64,000 nt of DNA from the NCBI GenBank assembly GCA_951230915.1, contig OX579638.1, forward strand, positions 25,252,696-25,316,695, in the 5' to 3' direction. Positions 1 through 13,354 of the stretch are shown in pieces (position 1 is the stretch's first letter; each line of letters opens with the position of its first letter). The notes under the pieces were generated by a model. It did not search any database, was not told the DNA's origin, and worked only from the letters and a program-made list of their open reading frames with translations. Both the position numbers and the translations under genes were made by a program. This DNA is from Antitrichia curtipendula (Eukaryota > Streptophyta > Bryopsida > Hypnales > Leucodontaceae).

Positions 1-101
1 GTTAGTTTGTCCTTGTCCTTCTCTATTTTATTTGCTCATACCATTGTCAAATGTACAAAATGAAGGCAAAATGCTTAACCCTGTTCAATAAAGATTGGTA
101 C

Positions 102-167
102 AGGTTTCCTGGCACTAAGTTGGTGCCGCCTTCTGAAGGTCGTCTTGAGGTTCAAAACTTTTTTTAA
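102..167 (+). CDS. possible 3'-terminal coding exon of an upstream gene (partial)
   Basis: An acceptor-like site (ggtacag) precedes a stretch reading FPGTKLVPPSEGRLEVQNFF and then a TAA stop. The composition looks protein-like, and the window starts just upstream, so the rest of the gene would lie outside. The same frame is open back to a stop at 3-5 and has an ATG at 60, so a very short ORF is the alternative. I do not recognise a family. This is inference from reading frame and splice-like sequence only. Confidence 0.25.
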   Translation, partial: RFPGTKLVPPSEGRLEVQNFF

Positions 168-1745
168 ATGGCAGGTGCTGATGGTTATGATTCCTCTCAT
201 CTCGGGATAACCAGTGAAGCGATTAACGTCACAAACCTTCGTGCCCATTATGTCTCGTGCTATACATGAATCTATAAGCAAGTTAATCTTCATTCATTTA
301 ATGTTGTACATGAATCTGCAGTAGTTACCATGCGTTGCATTAGTTCGCGAAGCTGTTAATCATGGCGAGTTTTCCAGAGGTTCAGCATGAAATGAAGGGC
401 CCATCATCTTGATCATCCGCCCTAAACATATTGTGTCAGTGATACCTTTCTTTTACAGGAAACTTGGAAGACATTCATTGGACGCTTTGAGCCCTCCAGA
501 AGACTACAGAAGTATGGCAACTTATTTTTGTACAGTACATTTGCAATCTGGAATGGGCTTGTCCAAAAGTATGGTATTGGACTATTCCATCTTATAGAAT
601 GCTGATCACAGCACAAAATATATTTCAACAATGCAGTTGAAAAATCGTATTTAGCAACGTACTGTGCACCAATTGGTTGGTGGAAGTCCATATGTACTTG
701 CATGGTTGGTGGAAGTGAAATTTCATAGTGAAATTGGCAACTAATCCAATAACTTAATGATAGCAATTCCACAACCTAATCGAGAGGTTCAAATCTATGA
801 GGTGGTTGTTGAATAATTTCAATTTTTTAAATTGGAGTGCTGAATTTTAAAAAAAATGATATTCTTTGAATTGTAGTGCCAAAGTTCACTTTTAGACTTT
901 AATTATTTGGCAAAAATCTGTCAAAGTTGACCTCTGACAACAGTAGTGCAGTTTGTAGGTAGATGTGTGATAAAGGGTTGTACATCATTGAAGCATATGT
1001 AGAATATAAGAATGGATGAATCCACATATGATTGCTCAAAGAGATTTCAAATTGAAAGCTCCTTCACACATTGCTTGTTGAGTATTTTATGAAATGAAGG
1101 GATTCAGAATGAGAGCTCATTCACCCATTAAATTCTCAAAAGAACTTGTCTTTATCCTACATATGGCAAATATACTTTAAGGGCTAAAAACAACCATAAC
1201 AACCCTAAAACAATGATTTCATCCAAGTTATATTTCTCTATTGTACAGTACATAAACATATCTTCTAGCTCCTATAATCCATTCAATCCTACACATTCTC
1301 TACTATCATCTCCACCATTCTAATAACTCCACAAGATTTCTTCCACAAGGATCGTTCAAGTATGTTGCGGTGAAGTCTCCTTACGCTACTATTTGACATG
1401 AAATTCCACATCATTCAGTCAAAATGATATGAGTAGATTCTGGTTTCAAATGCAGTGTACTTCACATTGACTTTGCATGTGAAATAAATAAATAAATAAA
1501 ACCTCACTCATAATATGTATAGAACAGATAAGGAGAGGCTTGAGAGTCGATCCTGGACTGAAATGAATATCTGCATTGTGAGCCTTATCTGTAGAAAACT
1601 CTACTTGATAGAGCACCCTGTGAATAGAGCAGCAGAAAGCTCTCTACAATGAAATGTCCCATTGCTTTTGCAGCATTCCCGACACAATATACAGTGTCAT
1701 GACCAACCAAATAAACAAATCAAAAATTATTTTTCTTCAATTAAG
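168..1745. other. intergenic, includes the 3' flank of the S1P gene
   Basis: No convincing gene. A second exon-like stretch (acceptor ttttacag near 460, open to a stop near 600) reads plausibly in one frame but has no family match I know. The part next to 1745 should contain the S1P 3' UTR. A short (AAAT)n run lies near 1485-1500. Confidence 0.4.
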
Positions 1746-4700
1746 CTACACTTGCCACAAATTTATTAGAGACCTTGCTGATCCCTTTCGTGCACGCCTA
1801 TGTTTCCTTTGCCTTACGCGCCAAAGGCCAAAGATGAGCACAAACCCTGCAATGACAAAGGAACATTAAATTAGAACCAGTAAGACTAGCACAGTTTAAA
1901 CCAACTAGCAAGCAGTTCAAAAGCGTGCTCCAACTTGGAATACAAACTCGGTTCTCCCAGGAACAAACTATTGGTATAGACTGCTAGCTAGTGTAAAAAC
2001 GCTTGTGAGCGTGACATAAAATACTGAAGTGGACAATCTGAGTATGACCTACAATACATCCCTCGAAACAGTGGAGAACAAGAACAGTTCAATCACCACA
2101 GCTGCCAGCAGATCATGATGCTGTTGTACTAGACATTTCCAAACAGAACTGATTCGCAGTGATACCTGTTATACATAGAAGAATTGGGGCCAGCCATTGA
2201 ACAGCTGTTTGAGTCGTGATATCCAGCTGCACACAACCGATTACTTCAATCAACTCCTTGAACACCGGGCTAGCTGGACAGGAAGTAAAGGCTGGATATA
2301 TCTAGCAGTTCGCAAGTTATAGAATGACATTTTGGGGGCACTATAAAAACAGAGGGTCTAGGACAAAAGAGGATTGAGGACGAGGATCTTGAGCACTTTA
2401 TCCAGACCATGTTTCTCATTTCTAAATGATTTGCTTATAAAGGAAATGCAACCATGCACAGGGCAAGATCATATAATACGTCAGAAAGGAAGGAGACGAG
2501 AGGTATCAAAGGTACTGACCTCATCTCGGGTCCACCATCCGAGCGGCAATTGAGAATTATTCTTGACTCTACCATTTGTAGTGTCCGCAGTCCTTACCTC
2601 AAGGACTGCTTCATTTGGTACCAATAAAGCCTGTGTTGGAAATATAAACTCTGAAATACTATCTATCTCACTATCTGACCTAGAAGTTGACACATTAGAA
2701 GACGTATCTGGCCTAATTGAATCAACTGTAGAATTTCCTTTCAGCTGAAATACAGTATCCAACGAAGCATTCTTGGATATGCCAGATTGCACATGACCCC
2801 CAATAATGGGGTTTGGTTGCAAGATGTTTCTATGTCCACTTGTACTAGTACTGTACTCAGAAATGTAGCCTTTAGAACCCTGCACTGCAACTGGAGAATC
2901 TAAGCCGCATCTTAGAGGATGTTGCAAAACGAGAGAATACGCACTAAAATTAACGTCATCCCGCCGCAGAGGTAAGGGTGAGTCCGCACTGCCAAGGGGA
3001 GAGCCCACCAACTCATTTGTTGCAGGGAAAATGACAGGATCTTCGATATTAGAACTTGTAAAATCTAATAGCTTCTTCAGCAACCAGTAGCAGTTGCTCA
3101 CCATGTGGCTGCTGTCCAAACAATTGGAGTCTCCATAGACAGCAATGCGTCCTTTTCCTGCCTCTACTGCTCCCAAAATAGGAGATTCTACCTGATTTCA
3201 TCATTTACATATTCTTCATCAGAACAAGCGAGTAAAGAAGGTGAGAGAGGAAAAGAGCATGAATGAGCTCATTTTGCAAAACATGCAGACGAACAACTTA
3301 GGTTGCTTGTTTTCATACCTCAATGATAAAACAAAAAATGAAAGAAAACACTTCACACGTAAGGCGAAAAGAAGCATAAAATACATTTTTAATTTTCACG
3401 CAACTTCCAGTTAAGTCGGTGCAAACCGGTATTTTATGAAATGAGGGGATATATTCTTAAAAAACTACGACACAGCGAAAACCCCAATTATTGCCGCAGA
3501 CTATTGTTTTCCACAAAACAAGAAGCATAATCATCATGACAATATTCACAGGATAAGATGAATTGTGAAAGGAAGGACCTGAGCTCGCACAGAACTGCGT
3601 GATGAAATAATGCCAGAGTGACCTCCCGAGCTATCCTGGAAAAGAAAGCGGTGTACAAAGCCTCCAATCGGAAAACGTAGGAGGTCAGTGCCTGAGGCAT
3701 AATGTGCTCTTTCTCCCCCAAGAGAAAAAGCACCATTAAGTATTGTGTCCCCAAATGCAATACCAAAGGGAGCAAGCAAGTCATTCAGAGCTGGAATATT
3801 AGCACCACCAGTAGCAGGAGTCCACCAACTCCGAGTATTATCATCAAAGAACTTCATTTTCACCATTGTCTCGACATGATACCAATCCGCAAAAACAATC
3901 AGTCCAAGACCTTTAGTTTCAACGTCCTCTTGTAATTTCTTGATTTCCTCCTTGTAGTATTCATCTTCCAAGTCCACCATGAGCAGTGTTCCATACTGAG
4001 TGGCATCAAAGCATGTTAATGGGGAACCAAGGGTTTCAACATAGTAACCCGCGTCACGAAGAACATCAAACATCCCATGAAAGTTGGTATGCAAATGGTC
4101 CCCATGCCAATCCAATATATCGTTCCTTACATCTAAAGAGTCACGAGGGATATAACCAGGTGGATACCGTACACTGTGAAACTGATCCCACAAGATCCGC
4201 TTCTCCCGAGGAGGTGTAGGAATGACTGCTAATTTCAGTGGCAACTCACAATCCCATCTACGTGGACTACTCTCCCCCTTCGCAGGAGGAGAAACTACCC
4301 TAAACGTGATTTTGCCTTCTAGTGTTCCCTGATACCTGTTCCCTTCGGGTTTAATTCTAAGGTATAATCCCAGAAACCCTGTCCATGGCCAGATCACATC
4401 AGAATATGTGTATCGTATGTCCAGCAACCTGCCTGAATCTCCAGAAGGTACCCATGTGGGTGCATTGTCTATGTAACCCACGACGCCCATTCCATTCAGT
4501 ATCGTTGCATTAAAAATGACAGGCATAGCCCCAGCATAGAGAGGCTGCCGCCAAAAAGGCCATGCATAAGGACTATCAGTCAGATCTAAGGTACTGGGCA
4601 TGATGCTCACACGGGGTTGGTAGGTTGCCAATATTTCATACGATTTTAACCTGAAATATATCATGAGAAGATGTCAAATTAAAGCTTCTAAGCAAGTCCA

Positions 4701-7700
4701 TAAATATAGAGTCAATCACAATGCGTGCGAAATGACAAGTTGGCCAATGCAATGAGCGGCAACTACTAGTAAAACTCACCTCATACAGTTCACTAGAAAA
4801 CAATTTCAGATGCAAATTTACTAAATAAAGAAATCTATACTTCCATTTAAATCGAAATTTACTAAGGATACAATTAATCAAGTTCATTAGCAACAAGACT
4901 ACTCTGAATAGGACACTCACTGTAGTGTGCTTAGATGAGCAACTTTCACTTATCTGCCAGATAATGTGCGAAAATTTCATTCTGGTGGCAATTGTGTCAA
5001 CAAATTAAAAACACTTAAGAAAATAACGCATACTGAAAGCTCTGTGAGCTATGAAAACTATACCATGTTCGACTAGTCAATAGTTCTCAAAATAATACAT
5101 CCCAGAGTACACATGGCGTGACCGAAAGACAAGTAATTAAATGGACATTAAAAATAGTAATTAGAGTACATCGCAGGCTAAACAACCTATTTCCTATTAC
5201 CAAATAGTTTTTCTTGACTTCAAATCCTGACCCTTACATCAGCCAACAAACCAAGGTATTCAATAGAGAAAAGTTTTGGAAGGCATCTTACAGGTTGAGT
5301 CGACCAGCTCCTTGCTCAAACATATTAGGCCCAGACAGGCGCGAAGCTCCCTCAACCAGAGCTTGTTTCATACTAGCGGGATTGAGCAGCTTCCATCGAT
5401 CCTTTTGTGGAACTACACTGGCAAGCAAACAAACCGCCCCAGCCACAACTGGACTGGCCACACTCGTTCCAGACAAGCTCTTGCACCCAGTGCTTATCTT
5501 AGACCCTATCACCTCTCGTCCATAAGCTACAACGTCGGGTTTTACACGACCATATCTGCCCACCACGAACATATGAGATTTCGAAGCTTGTCAATCTTAA
5601 ATGAACTAATTCATCCGGATTGCGAATACTTGGAAAGGTAAAAAGGTAACTGTACAATGGTTATGAAGGCATCTAAAATAATTTTAGAAGACCTGAGAAA
5701 ATCACCTATCTAGCAGCTTAACCTGCATCTTTCACATTAATGAGGGTATTCACACTGTTTACTCTTCCACTTCAAGTTTTATACAAAGCAGATGCAATTT
5801 GCATTTCCTCCAGTATGAGAAGATACGTGTCGCATAATCATCATGAATAGAAAAAGAACTAACCCGTGAGGAATTTCCCAAGTGCTCATGCCTCGTGATG
5901 AAAAGGAGGCAATATGATCGCTGTAATCAATGCCTCCAACCCCAATCACGTCGCTCTGATCGGCTGGATTATTTAGTGTGCCGTAGAGAGGTCCATCATT
6001 GCCTATAGCTGATACCATGATGATATTGTTTGCAGTCATTTCCCATACCTGCGACAGGTTGTCCAAAAAAAATTCTCAGTCCGCTTTGTGATACTGAATA
6101 AGAATAGGGTAAGAACATTCCATGTCAGCTTTCAGAAAACACACAATATTCCATTAATTTAAAAATATGAGAAAAAAAATCGACTTATTTCATATTTATT
6201 TCAAACTTTTCATGCAAATCCTGTAGCTACGAAATACGAAAAACGGATAAAATAATAACATCTAGACTATATTGTCACATCCAAAGTACTGTATATAACA
6301 TAACTCCCACATGTTGCTTGATGAACGGAAGAAGTGCAGTACCTTTTCGACAAAAGGCACATCCAGGTAATCAGGTCCCCCGATGCTTAGGTTGAGGACA
6401 TTGATCTTAGAAGCAATGGCATAGTTGAATGCATCCAAGAACCACGAGGTGTAGGATACCTGTACCCCACTAACAAAGTTAATATTCATGCAGGAAATAT
6501 ACCTTTCATGCTAAAGCACTACCTAGATACGCAAAACAGATTTGCATGTGCATACTCGACTGGAGCCAAAATCCTGCTCCTGATTGCTTCTTTTCAGTGT
6601 CCATTATCAGATTAACAGTGCGCAGCATAATAAATGAAATCAAACCATTGATTTGATAGAATAACCTGAGCATCAGTAAAGACGCGAAAGGCATAGATTT
6701 CAGCATCTGGAGCAAACCCCAGGCACTGAGGATCTTGGCTGGAAATAACCCCAGCAACAAAGGTGCCATGGCCCAGATTGTCATTCAAAGTGTCTTCGTT
6801 AGTCCAATTCGTTCTCTCCTGCAATCACACGCCAACCAGAACCAGCATCAGTCCTATCACCATACTTATGTGAATAAAGCAGTAGAGCACAACCAGTTCA
6901 AATGTACTCACACGGACTACCATAAACTCAAAGCCTGAATCATCAAGGTCATGTACATCAACTAAGGGCATGAAATACAGCTGATTAACAAGAATTTAAC
7001 TTTTCTATTCAATATGAAGAAGCACTGAACTCAACAAAAACCAAGGCGATCCAGCCTAAGACAACACACAACATAATAAAGAAACAGGACATCGTGTGCA
7101 CTGGATCTACCTTAATATTGCGGAAGTGAGGATGGTCAGCACGAACACCTGTGTCAAAGACTGCCATCTTAACGTTTGCACCAGTAAACCCTTTCGCCCA
7201 AAGCTTCTCAGCTTCGAACATGGATGTGATTTGAGACCGCTGTTTCAACAAACACTAACATGTGAGCAACTAGCTTCCTGATTGATTAAATTGATAGGCT
7301 AACAATAGCACCAGTGGTCATTGTCACAGGACTCACCTTAAAACCCTGATATTAGTGTAAACCTGGTTGTGTTCATGGAACTAATTGGCACTGAGAAGTG
7401 GAAAGCCTTCGACAGAAATCATTAAAAAATTGAGGACTCTATGCCAGGAAACTGAAAGTCTATGTTTTTGTATATAATGAAAGCTCTTGATGATCAGTTT
7501 CATATTACCATGCCACTAGGAGAATAAAAGCAGCGTTTCAGAATGCAAGGAATCAATATTTGAAGCCTGTTCGACATATGAACTACAATTCGAAGGAGAA
7601 CCAATTCAAGATAAAGTGGATATTACCAGGAAACCATGAACAGCATAAGCATAGTGGATGGCAGAACATACTGACAAAAAGGTTGAATTTCACTAAATAA

Positions 7701-8645
7701 TAGGTCTCAAAAAGAGCAAACAAAGCATACAATACCCAAACTACCACATGGTTTAACAGAATTATAACCATGAATCACTTTGTTCTGTCGCAAGCAAGAG
7801 ATTCATAGCATTAGGCAGAGCTCCCGAACTCCACCGAAACACACAAAACAACTCTCAAATAAAAATTGCAACGGCATTACCTGCAAAAGAAGCTTGCGGT
7901 CGTGGTTAAGCGATATATTGGGGTAAAGAGGAGTCGTGGTGTCCTTAAAGTCACTTTCAAACGAGAGTTTCGTACGCAGGCGGCCCGGAGGCTTACCTTC
8001 GGGCATTCCCTCCTCATTATTCAGTTCAAACTCTTCATCCTTTCCGTCTGGGCCTTCGTCGCCTGTCGTGCGGCTGTACTCATCGTCACTCTTCTCAGTT
8101 GTCAAGGATCGAGTGAAGCGCATCTGTGGTGAGACATCCTTCACAAAATCCAATTTTCTGAGATCTTCTAGCATATCTTCATATTGCGTCCTCTCTATCC
8201 TCAACAATGCAAAATCTGTGGGGAAAGCCGATGCCGGATTGTTGCGCTCGAGCCATTGCCAAACCCTGCCATTACCCTCAAGCTTCTCCATCAGAGCTTG
8301 TTTAAACTCTGAGGCGTGTCGGTACTCCTTGAATCTGACAATATACTCGTCATTTACTTCTCCTAAAGCTCTCATAGGACCAGATCCTGCAGGAGTGTTA
8401 TATTCCTCTTCCGGGGTAGACCTACCCAGCTCTGCTGCACAATCTAACGACAGACCGGAGGAGCAAGTATGGAACTCCCGCCCACGACTTCCTGCGTCTC
8501 CTATGGTACGAAACCCATGCATAGCCGGGCCAGGGTCTACAGCAATCGTCTGCCATAATGAGGCGTTATTGGAGCTCAATGGCCTCGAACAGGACAGCAG
8601 CAATAGCAGTATCAAGGGCGCTCCCCACCCTGTAAACGCTCTCAT
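1746..8645 (-). CDS. S1P: membrane-bound site-1 protease (S1P, subtilase SBT6.1), 10 coding exons
   Basis: Subtilisin-like serine protease of the Golgi. In plants this family cleaves membrane-anchored bZIP factors in ER stress and salt signalling, and also precursors such as pectin methylesterases and RALF peptides. Exons in transcript order: 8645-7881, 7239-7111, 6818-6666, 6459-6343, 6048-5864, 5555-5292, 4650-3579, 3191-2520, 2226-2166, 1846-1746. All borders are GT..AG and all phases match, giving 1172 residues. The N-terminus starts MRAFTGW and then a leucine-rich signal segment. The catalytic triad is Asp about 284 (VFDTG), His about 315 (GHGTFVAG) and Ser about 481 (SGTSVASP), with the oxyanion Asn about 405 (IGNDGP). 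[11 protein letters not shown] in exon 8 is typical of the plant S1P C-terminal region. One membrane segment, about 1129-1147, is split between the 61-base exon 9 and exon 10 and is followed by a basic tail (RVRQRKHRR). I reject the longer open frame to 8714 because it would start with TTG. The protein is somewhat longer than the roughly 1040 residues usual in flowering plants, mostly in the N-terminal region and near 950-1110. Confidence 0.95.
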
Positions 8646-11600
8646 ACTGCCCTGCCGTCGCGGCTTCGCCTGCACCTCTATCTCATGATTGTAGCCTGCG
8701 CTACTTACCTCCAAAGAACTTCCGTCCCAAAATTGCTGGATCCGTCGGCTAGATGCTAAAATTTTCCAACACCCTCAAAAAGGCCCGCCCTAGTCAAATC
8801 CTCTTCAAAAATAGGTCTTCCCTCCATTCAGACAAAATCTAATAACCCGGTCTCTTCGTCCACCGCTCACTATACAATGGCCTACTTCTGTGCGATCTCT
8901 GCGTATCCATGCTTAGTTCTCATTCACAAAAAGTTGATGCTTGCGAACTGGAATTCCACAGCTTCCTTCCGTCGACTCCGCTAGCCGCAAATTCTCAACT
9001 GAAGATGAGGTAAGAAGAGCCATTAGAGCTGCGAACTTGTCACTGTGACACACCTCACTGTGCAAGTACAATATACCGAAACGAAGTCACAAAACAAGAT
9101 TCTCACAGAACCTAATGGATCGACCAAAGCGCACACATCACTGTCCATTAGTCGCCTCCGCAAAAGTCAGAGATTGAGTCGTGTCGTCCAAACAAGCAGT
9201 CAAAGCATCTGCCGAGATACGAGGACGCAATCGAAAGGTGGATAAATATAGAAACGAGAATATTAGCACCAGACTCCACCGCTTCGGCTCTCAACCAGTT
9301 TCTTCCACATCACCAAACCTAATCCTCACTCAATCAATCCGCACAACAATCATACACAAAAACGACTCCAACTCAATAATAATGCCTCCAATGTCTTGCG
9401 ATCCCGGCCTCTTACCGCTCTGTGCGAGCCTCCAGCTTCCGAATCTGATCTCTTCCGCCAATTCCACCCCTCCCCTCGAACAAACAACAAAAAGTGCTCC
9501 AGACACGGAGCGCTTCCGAATCCTAAACTACTAGCTCCATCACGGCAAAGCCGTCTGCGACGGTGACAGTAATGGTGATCAGAGATGGCGTAAACTAGCA
9601 CGACGCCATGACTCATAACTTATTGTTGCAACGAAACATGATCTCCTCTGTCTCTCTCTCGAGAAGGAGGAGCTGTAGCAGCAGCAACAACACCAGCAAC
9701 AGCAGCAAAGGTGGAGACGACGGGGCGGGGCGGGCGGTTCATGACCCGCTACACCCGGCCCGTGATCACCGTCGAATTTACGAACTTCCCCATCTCGGGA
9801 CCTGAGACTGGTTCTCCCCCGATTATTACCGGGAGTCCCGGTTACCAATGATTACCGGTACTCCCGGTGGGGAGCAGTCATCTATTGACCAGAAAACTGC
9901 TCCCGGCTGCAAACTTTGGAAGCACGATGAGGCCTCAAAGTGGTCAACATGACTTTCAAGAGTATGGCAGAAATGAAGAATGCACCCATTTGTCTGAAAA
10001 TTTTATCATTTTAGACAAAGTATCTTGGTTACGGGACTAGGATCAATATAACAAATTCTTTTTTAATTGACGTGACTTGACCCTACAATCAAAAGATTCT
10101 CAACCTTGGTAGGATACGGCAATCATCAAAAAATGATCAGATTTCAAAATAAATAGGTGCATTATTGTATTTGTTTCTATATTTACCATGAAAGTTATCC
10201 ATAAAACATTTTTATTTTTATTAGGTTAATTTACTATAGAAAGTGCTAAACAAAATTGGATTTTTAGGGGGAGTTGAAATCTAGTTTTGTCATCTTTGGA
10301 AGGAAAACATGCTTGTATTAAAATGATTCTCAAAATTTAGAAGATTCTCAAAATTCAATCTTGGGAGGCTGGGACCAGCTTTACTTTTCTTTTGTTCAAA
10401 TGACTATGAACATTTATACAATAATTTTTTAGAAGGATTCTCCAAAAAATATTCAACCTAATCTATTGATTGCAACATAGCATTTTGAATGTCAATAAAA
10501 TAAAATTTATAGGCATTATTGTGCAAAACAATGATGCATTGTAATGTCAATGGTTTACAAATGCAAGATGAACCAATGAGCCTTAAGCATTAATTTAAAA
10601 AACTAAAGGGATACATAAACAAGATATCCATAATGAATTACAAAGAGGTTTGTTGAATCTATAGAAAGAACAATGATAAGATTGATATATTACAAAGGGA
10701 TATATGCTTATAATATTGGCTTCTATGTATTGGTAATACTTGTAGAAGTATTGAAAAGTTTACCTAAGGTACAAGAATAAACAAGTACTTTCCATTGTTG
10801 GTTAAACAAAATGGCTTCAAAAATAAAAGGATAAGTTTAAATTAAAGGAAACGAAAGTAAAAAAGCAAGTAAAAAATATTAAACTAGTTTGACTAATTGT
10901 AGACTGATGATCAAATTCATAATTTTTGGTAAAAAAACAACAACAATATAAGTGGTCACAACAAAATCTTATAGCTTTTAATTGTTGTCTTTAGAAAAGA
11001 ACCATTGCTTATCCATTTGGAGACTAATGTGGTTATAGTAATTTCCTATACATTTGCAATGATAATTCCAAAGCATCCTTCAAGATTGAAAAGTAATATA
11101 TGAAACTTTTAACATGCATAAAAATTGCATTATTTTGTTCATTGAATTCATAAAATCCTCACTTTTCAATTCAACACCAACCCTTTCAATACCATGTTAT
11201 TATAATACAAAACTAGGTAGGAGCATCCTTTAGCAACACATTTTGTTTCAAGACTATTAGATAAAAGTTCTTTAGAGCCTATCCAATGATCCAATTATGA
11301 CAAATCTTTTTCAAACTCAACGCAAGTTTTCAAAAGTAAACTAATGGGAGATGAAGAGTTCTTTGAGAAAACCAATGAGAGCTAAAGCATTTCGTATCTC
11401 AAGGTTATCTTATTAAAGGTAGTCTCAATAGTAAGGTAGGACCACCTATTCCCAACCACAAACCCATACCCAATGTATAAGGTGTAGTTATTTCCAATTG
11501 ACGCTTGAAGCTTGGAATGTTTTTTTTCACCTTTTCAAAGTTGGGACTAGTAAGTGCATGACACATTTCCCAATGTAGCGAGCAAGAAAGTAGGAAGTAG

Positions 11601-11820
11601 TGAGTGGGAGAATAGTTCTTGAATTATCAGACTTGGAAGATTCTATATATTGGAAATGGATCCAAACCAACTTTGGGCTTCCAAAACTCTAAAATTCATA
11701 GTAGCTTCAGTTCAAGCAATAAATCTTGTGACCTCAACTTTGTATTTTTTTGTACATTCTGAAAAAACTCAAACTTAATTGCATGTACTTCCACTACAAT
11801 TTGTTAACATCTTGATCTAA
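8646..11820. other. S1P upstream region and gene-free AT-rich DNA
   Basis: 8646 to about 9850 is GC-richer and should hold the S1P promoter and 5' UTR. Near 9820-9870 there is a short palindromic, repeated GC block (ACCGGGAGTCCCGGT and a variant). From about 9900 the DNA turns AT-rich and I see no gene, RNA gene or clear repeat up to the MITE at 11821. Confidence 0.6.
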
Positions 11821-12256
11821 GAGCATCCCCAGCAATGCGCGTCACAATCAACGCGCCAAGTGGTTTAAAGATTGTATCAAGTCGGAGGAAGGGCCCGGCA
11901 TGTTATTGTTACCCTAGGAGCAATAGTCGAAGTTCAACATTATGTCAACAAATTCCGGATTACGAGGGGCAGAGTTAATTATTAGCTAGAATTCAGCACG
12001 TCCAGAGAATTGCAACTGATCACAATTCTTCAAAATGAGAAATTCGAGGCAAAATTTTACTAATCTTGTCAATAGCACATAGCATGTCAACCATGTGAGA
12101 CACTGCAAGATAAAGTGCCACCATGGATTTTTGAAGTGGCCTCCATTGAATATTGACACAGGTTACAACAGGTTGCAACTGGTGGGTCACTACAAACTCC
12201 CCGGGCACACCAAACCATTTGAAGAGGCTGTGTGGCGTGCCCCAGTGGAGATGCTC
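11821..12256. mobile_element. MITE with GAGCAT termini and TAA target duplication (PIF/Harbinger-like)
   Basis: The left end reads GAGCATCCCCAGCAATGCG and the right end is its imperfect inverse (GGAGATGCTC). TAA flanks both sides (11818-11820 and 12257-12259). A three-base TWA target duplication with short inverted ends fits PIF/Harbinger (Tourist-type) MITEs. It is 436 bp long and has no coding capacity. Related termini occur at 49244 and 49765. Confidence 0.6.
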
Positions 12257-12744
12257 TAATATTTTTCCCAAATTCCGTTAAGAGGGAGCAGAAGTCAGCA
12301 GATACAGTACTGGGAGATTAGCATTGACGTCGGACTAAATTAAGATGACGTTCTGCATGCACCACTGTACAATACAGTACTTAATTATTGCACACCGTCG
12401 AGAATGAAAAACCTCAGTACTCAAAACGTACAGTCGACTAGAAGTTAATCCGAACTTGACGTCAGGATCATCGATTTCCATAAAATACTGGGAGAACTGC
12501 ACCAGGACGAATGCAAATCCAACCTCACAATCTGCTCAATAATTTTGACTTAAAAAACAGCATGACACATAATGAAAATGGATTCTATCAATCTTTTCCA
12601 TTCCTCACAAAAACAGAAACTAGAAACTACTCTATTCTCTTTTTGATTCAAATTTTCTTTCTAACATTCACAAGAAAACTCCTGCTACCAACCTGCTTAA
12701 ACAAAGCTCCCACGAGTCATGAACATGTCTTCCTTAAACAATGC
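12257..12744. other. gene-free flank outside the inverted repeat
   Basis: No gene or repeat recognised between the MITE and the start of the left inverted-repeat arm. Confidence 0.5.
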
Positions 12745-13354
12745 CAGATGTCGGCAGTTCCATGTAATAAAAATGTTTTTTGACAAAGAACTCCTTCAAA
12801 TTGCTCAACATTCAGATGATGAGCCTTCCTCATGCACCATGCTGTCATGCCACGAGCTCAGACCCAAAAGATCAAAGCTGACAGCAACCTGAACCGTAAT
12901 ATAGATACACAGACACGGAATCGCCACATTGGGCCACCTTCTGCCACCACTTCTCTCTTCTCGCACGTCAGCAACGACGGAAAAGAAAACGAGGGAGGAA
13001 ACGTATCGAGGCAGCTGCAGTCCTTTCGGAAAATATGACCACCAGAGGCACTCCAGCGAAAGCTAGCAACATGGAAAACAGGCCTACTTCGTGGGAGACC
13101 AGGCTCCAACCTACTGGACTCAGAAACCACTATTATTCAATACTATGGTACAAAATCATCCCGCTCGCAATACTGGAGGCTCTAACAATGTGCTAGCCAA
13201 AAGAATCAAGCCATCACGAATCTGCTATCCTATCAGATCCCGAAGTAGGTTGGAGCTCTTCACCCCGTTCGAGCTCGACAAACCCTTAGACGCGTTCACG
13301 GCGCCTGCAATCAGCGCTCGCTCGCTGGCTCGCTGGCTGGCTCGGTCGAAACGT

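Noticed and set aside
7936..8688. A 250-codon plus-strand frame.
   Set aside because: Antisense to S1P exon 1, whose sense frame has family homology and good splice sites.
8646..8714. Extension of S1P to a start at 8714.
   Set aside because: The codon is TTG; the first ATG at 8645 gives a proper signal peptide.
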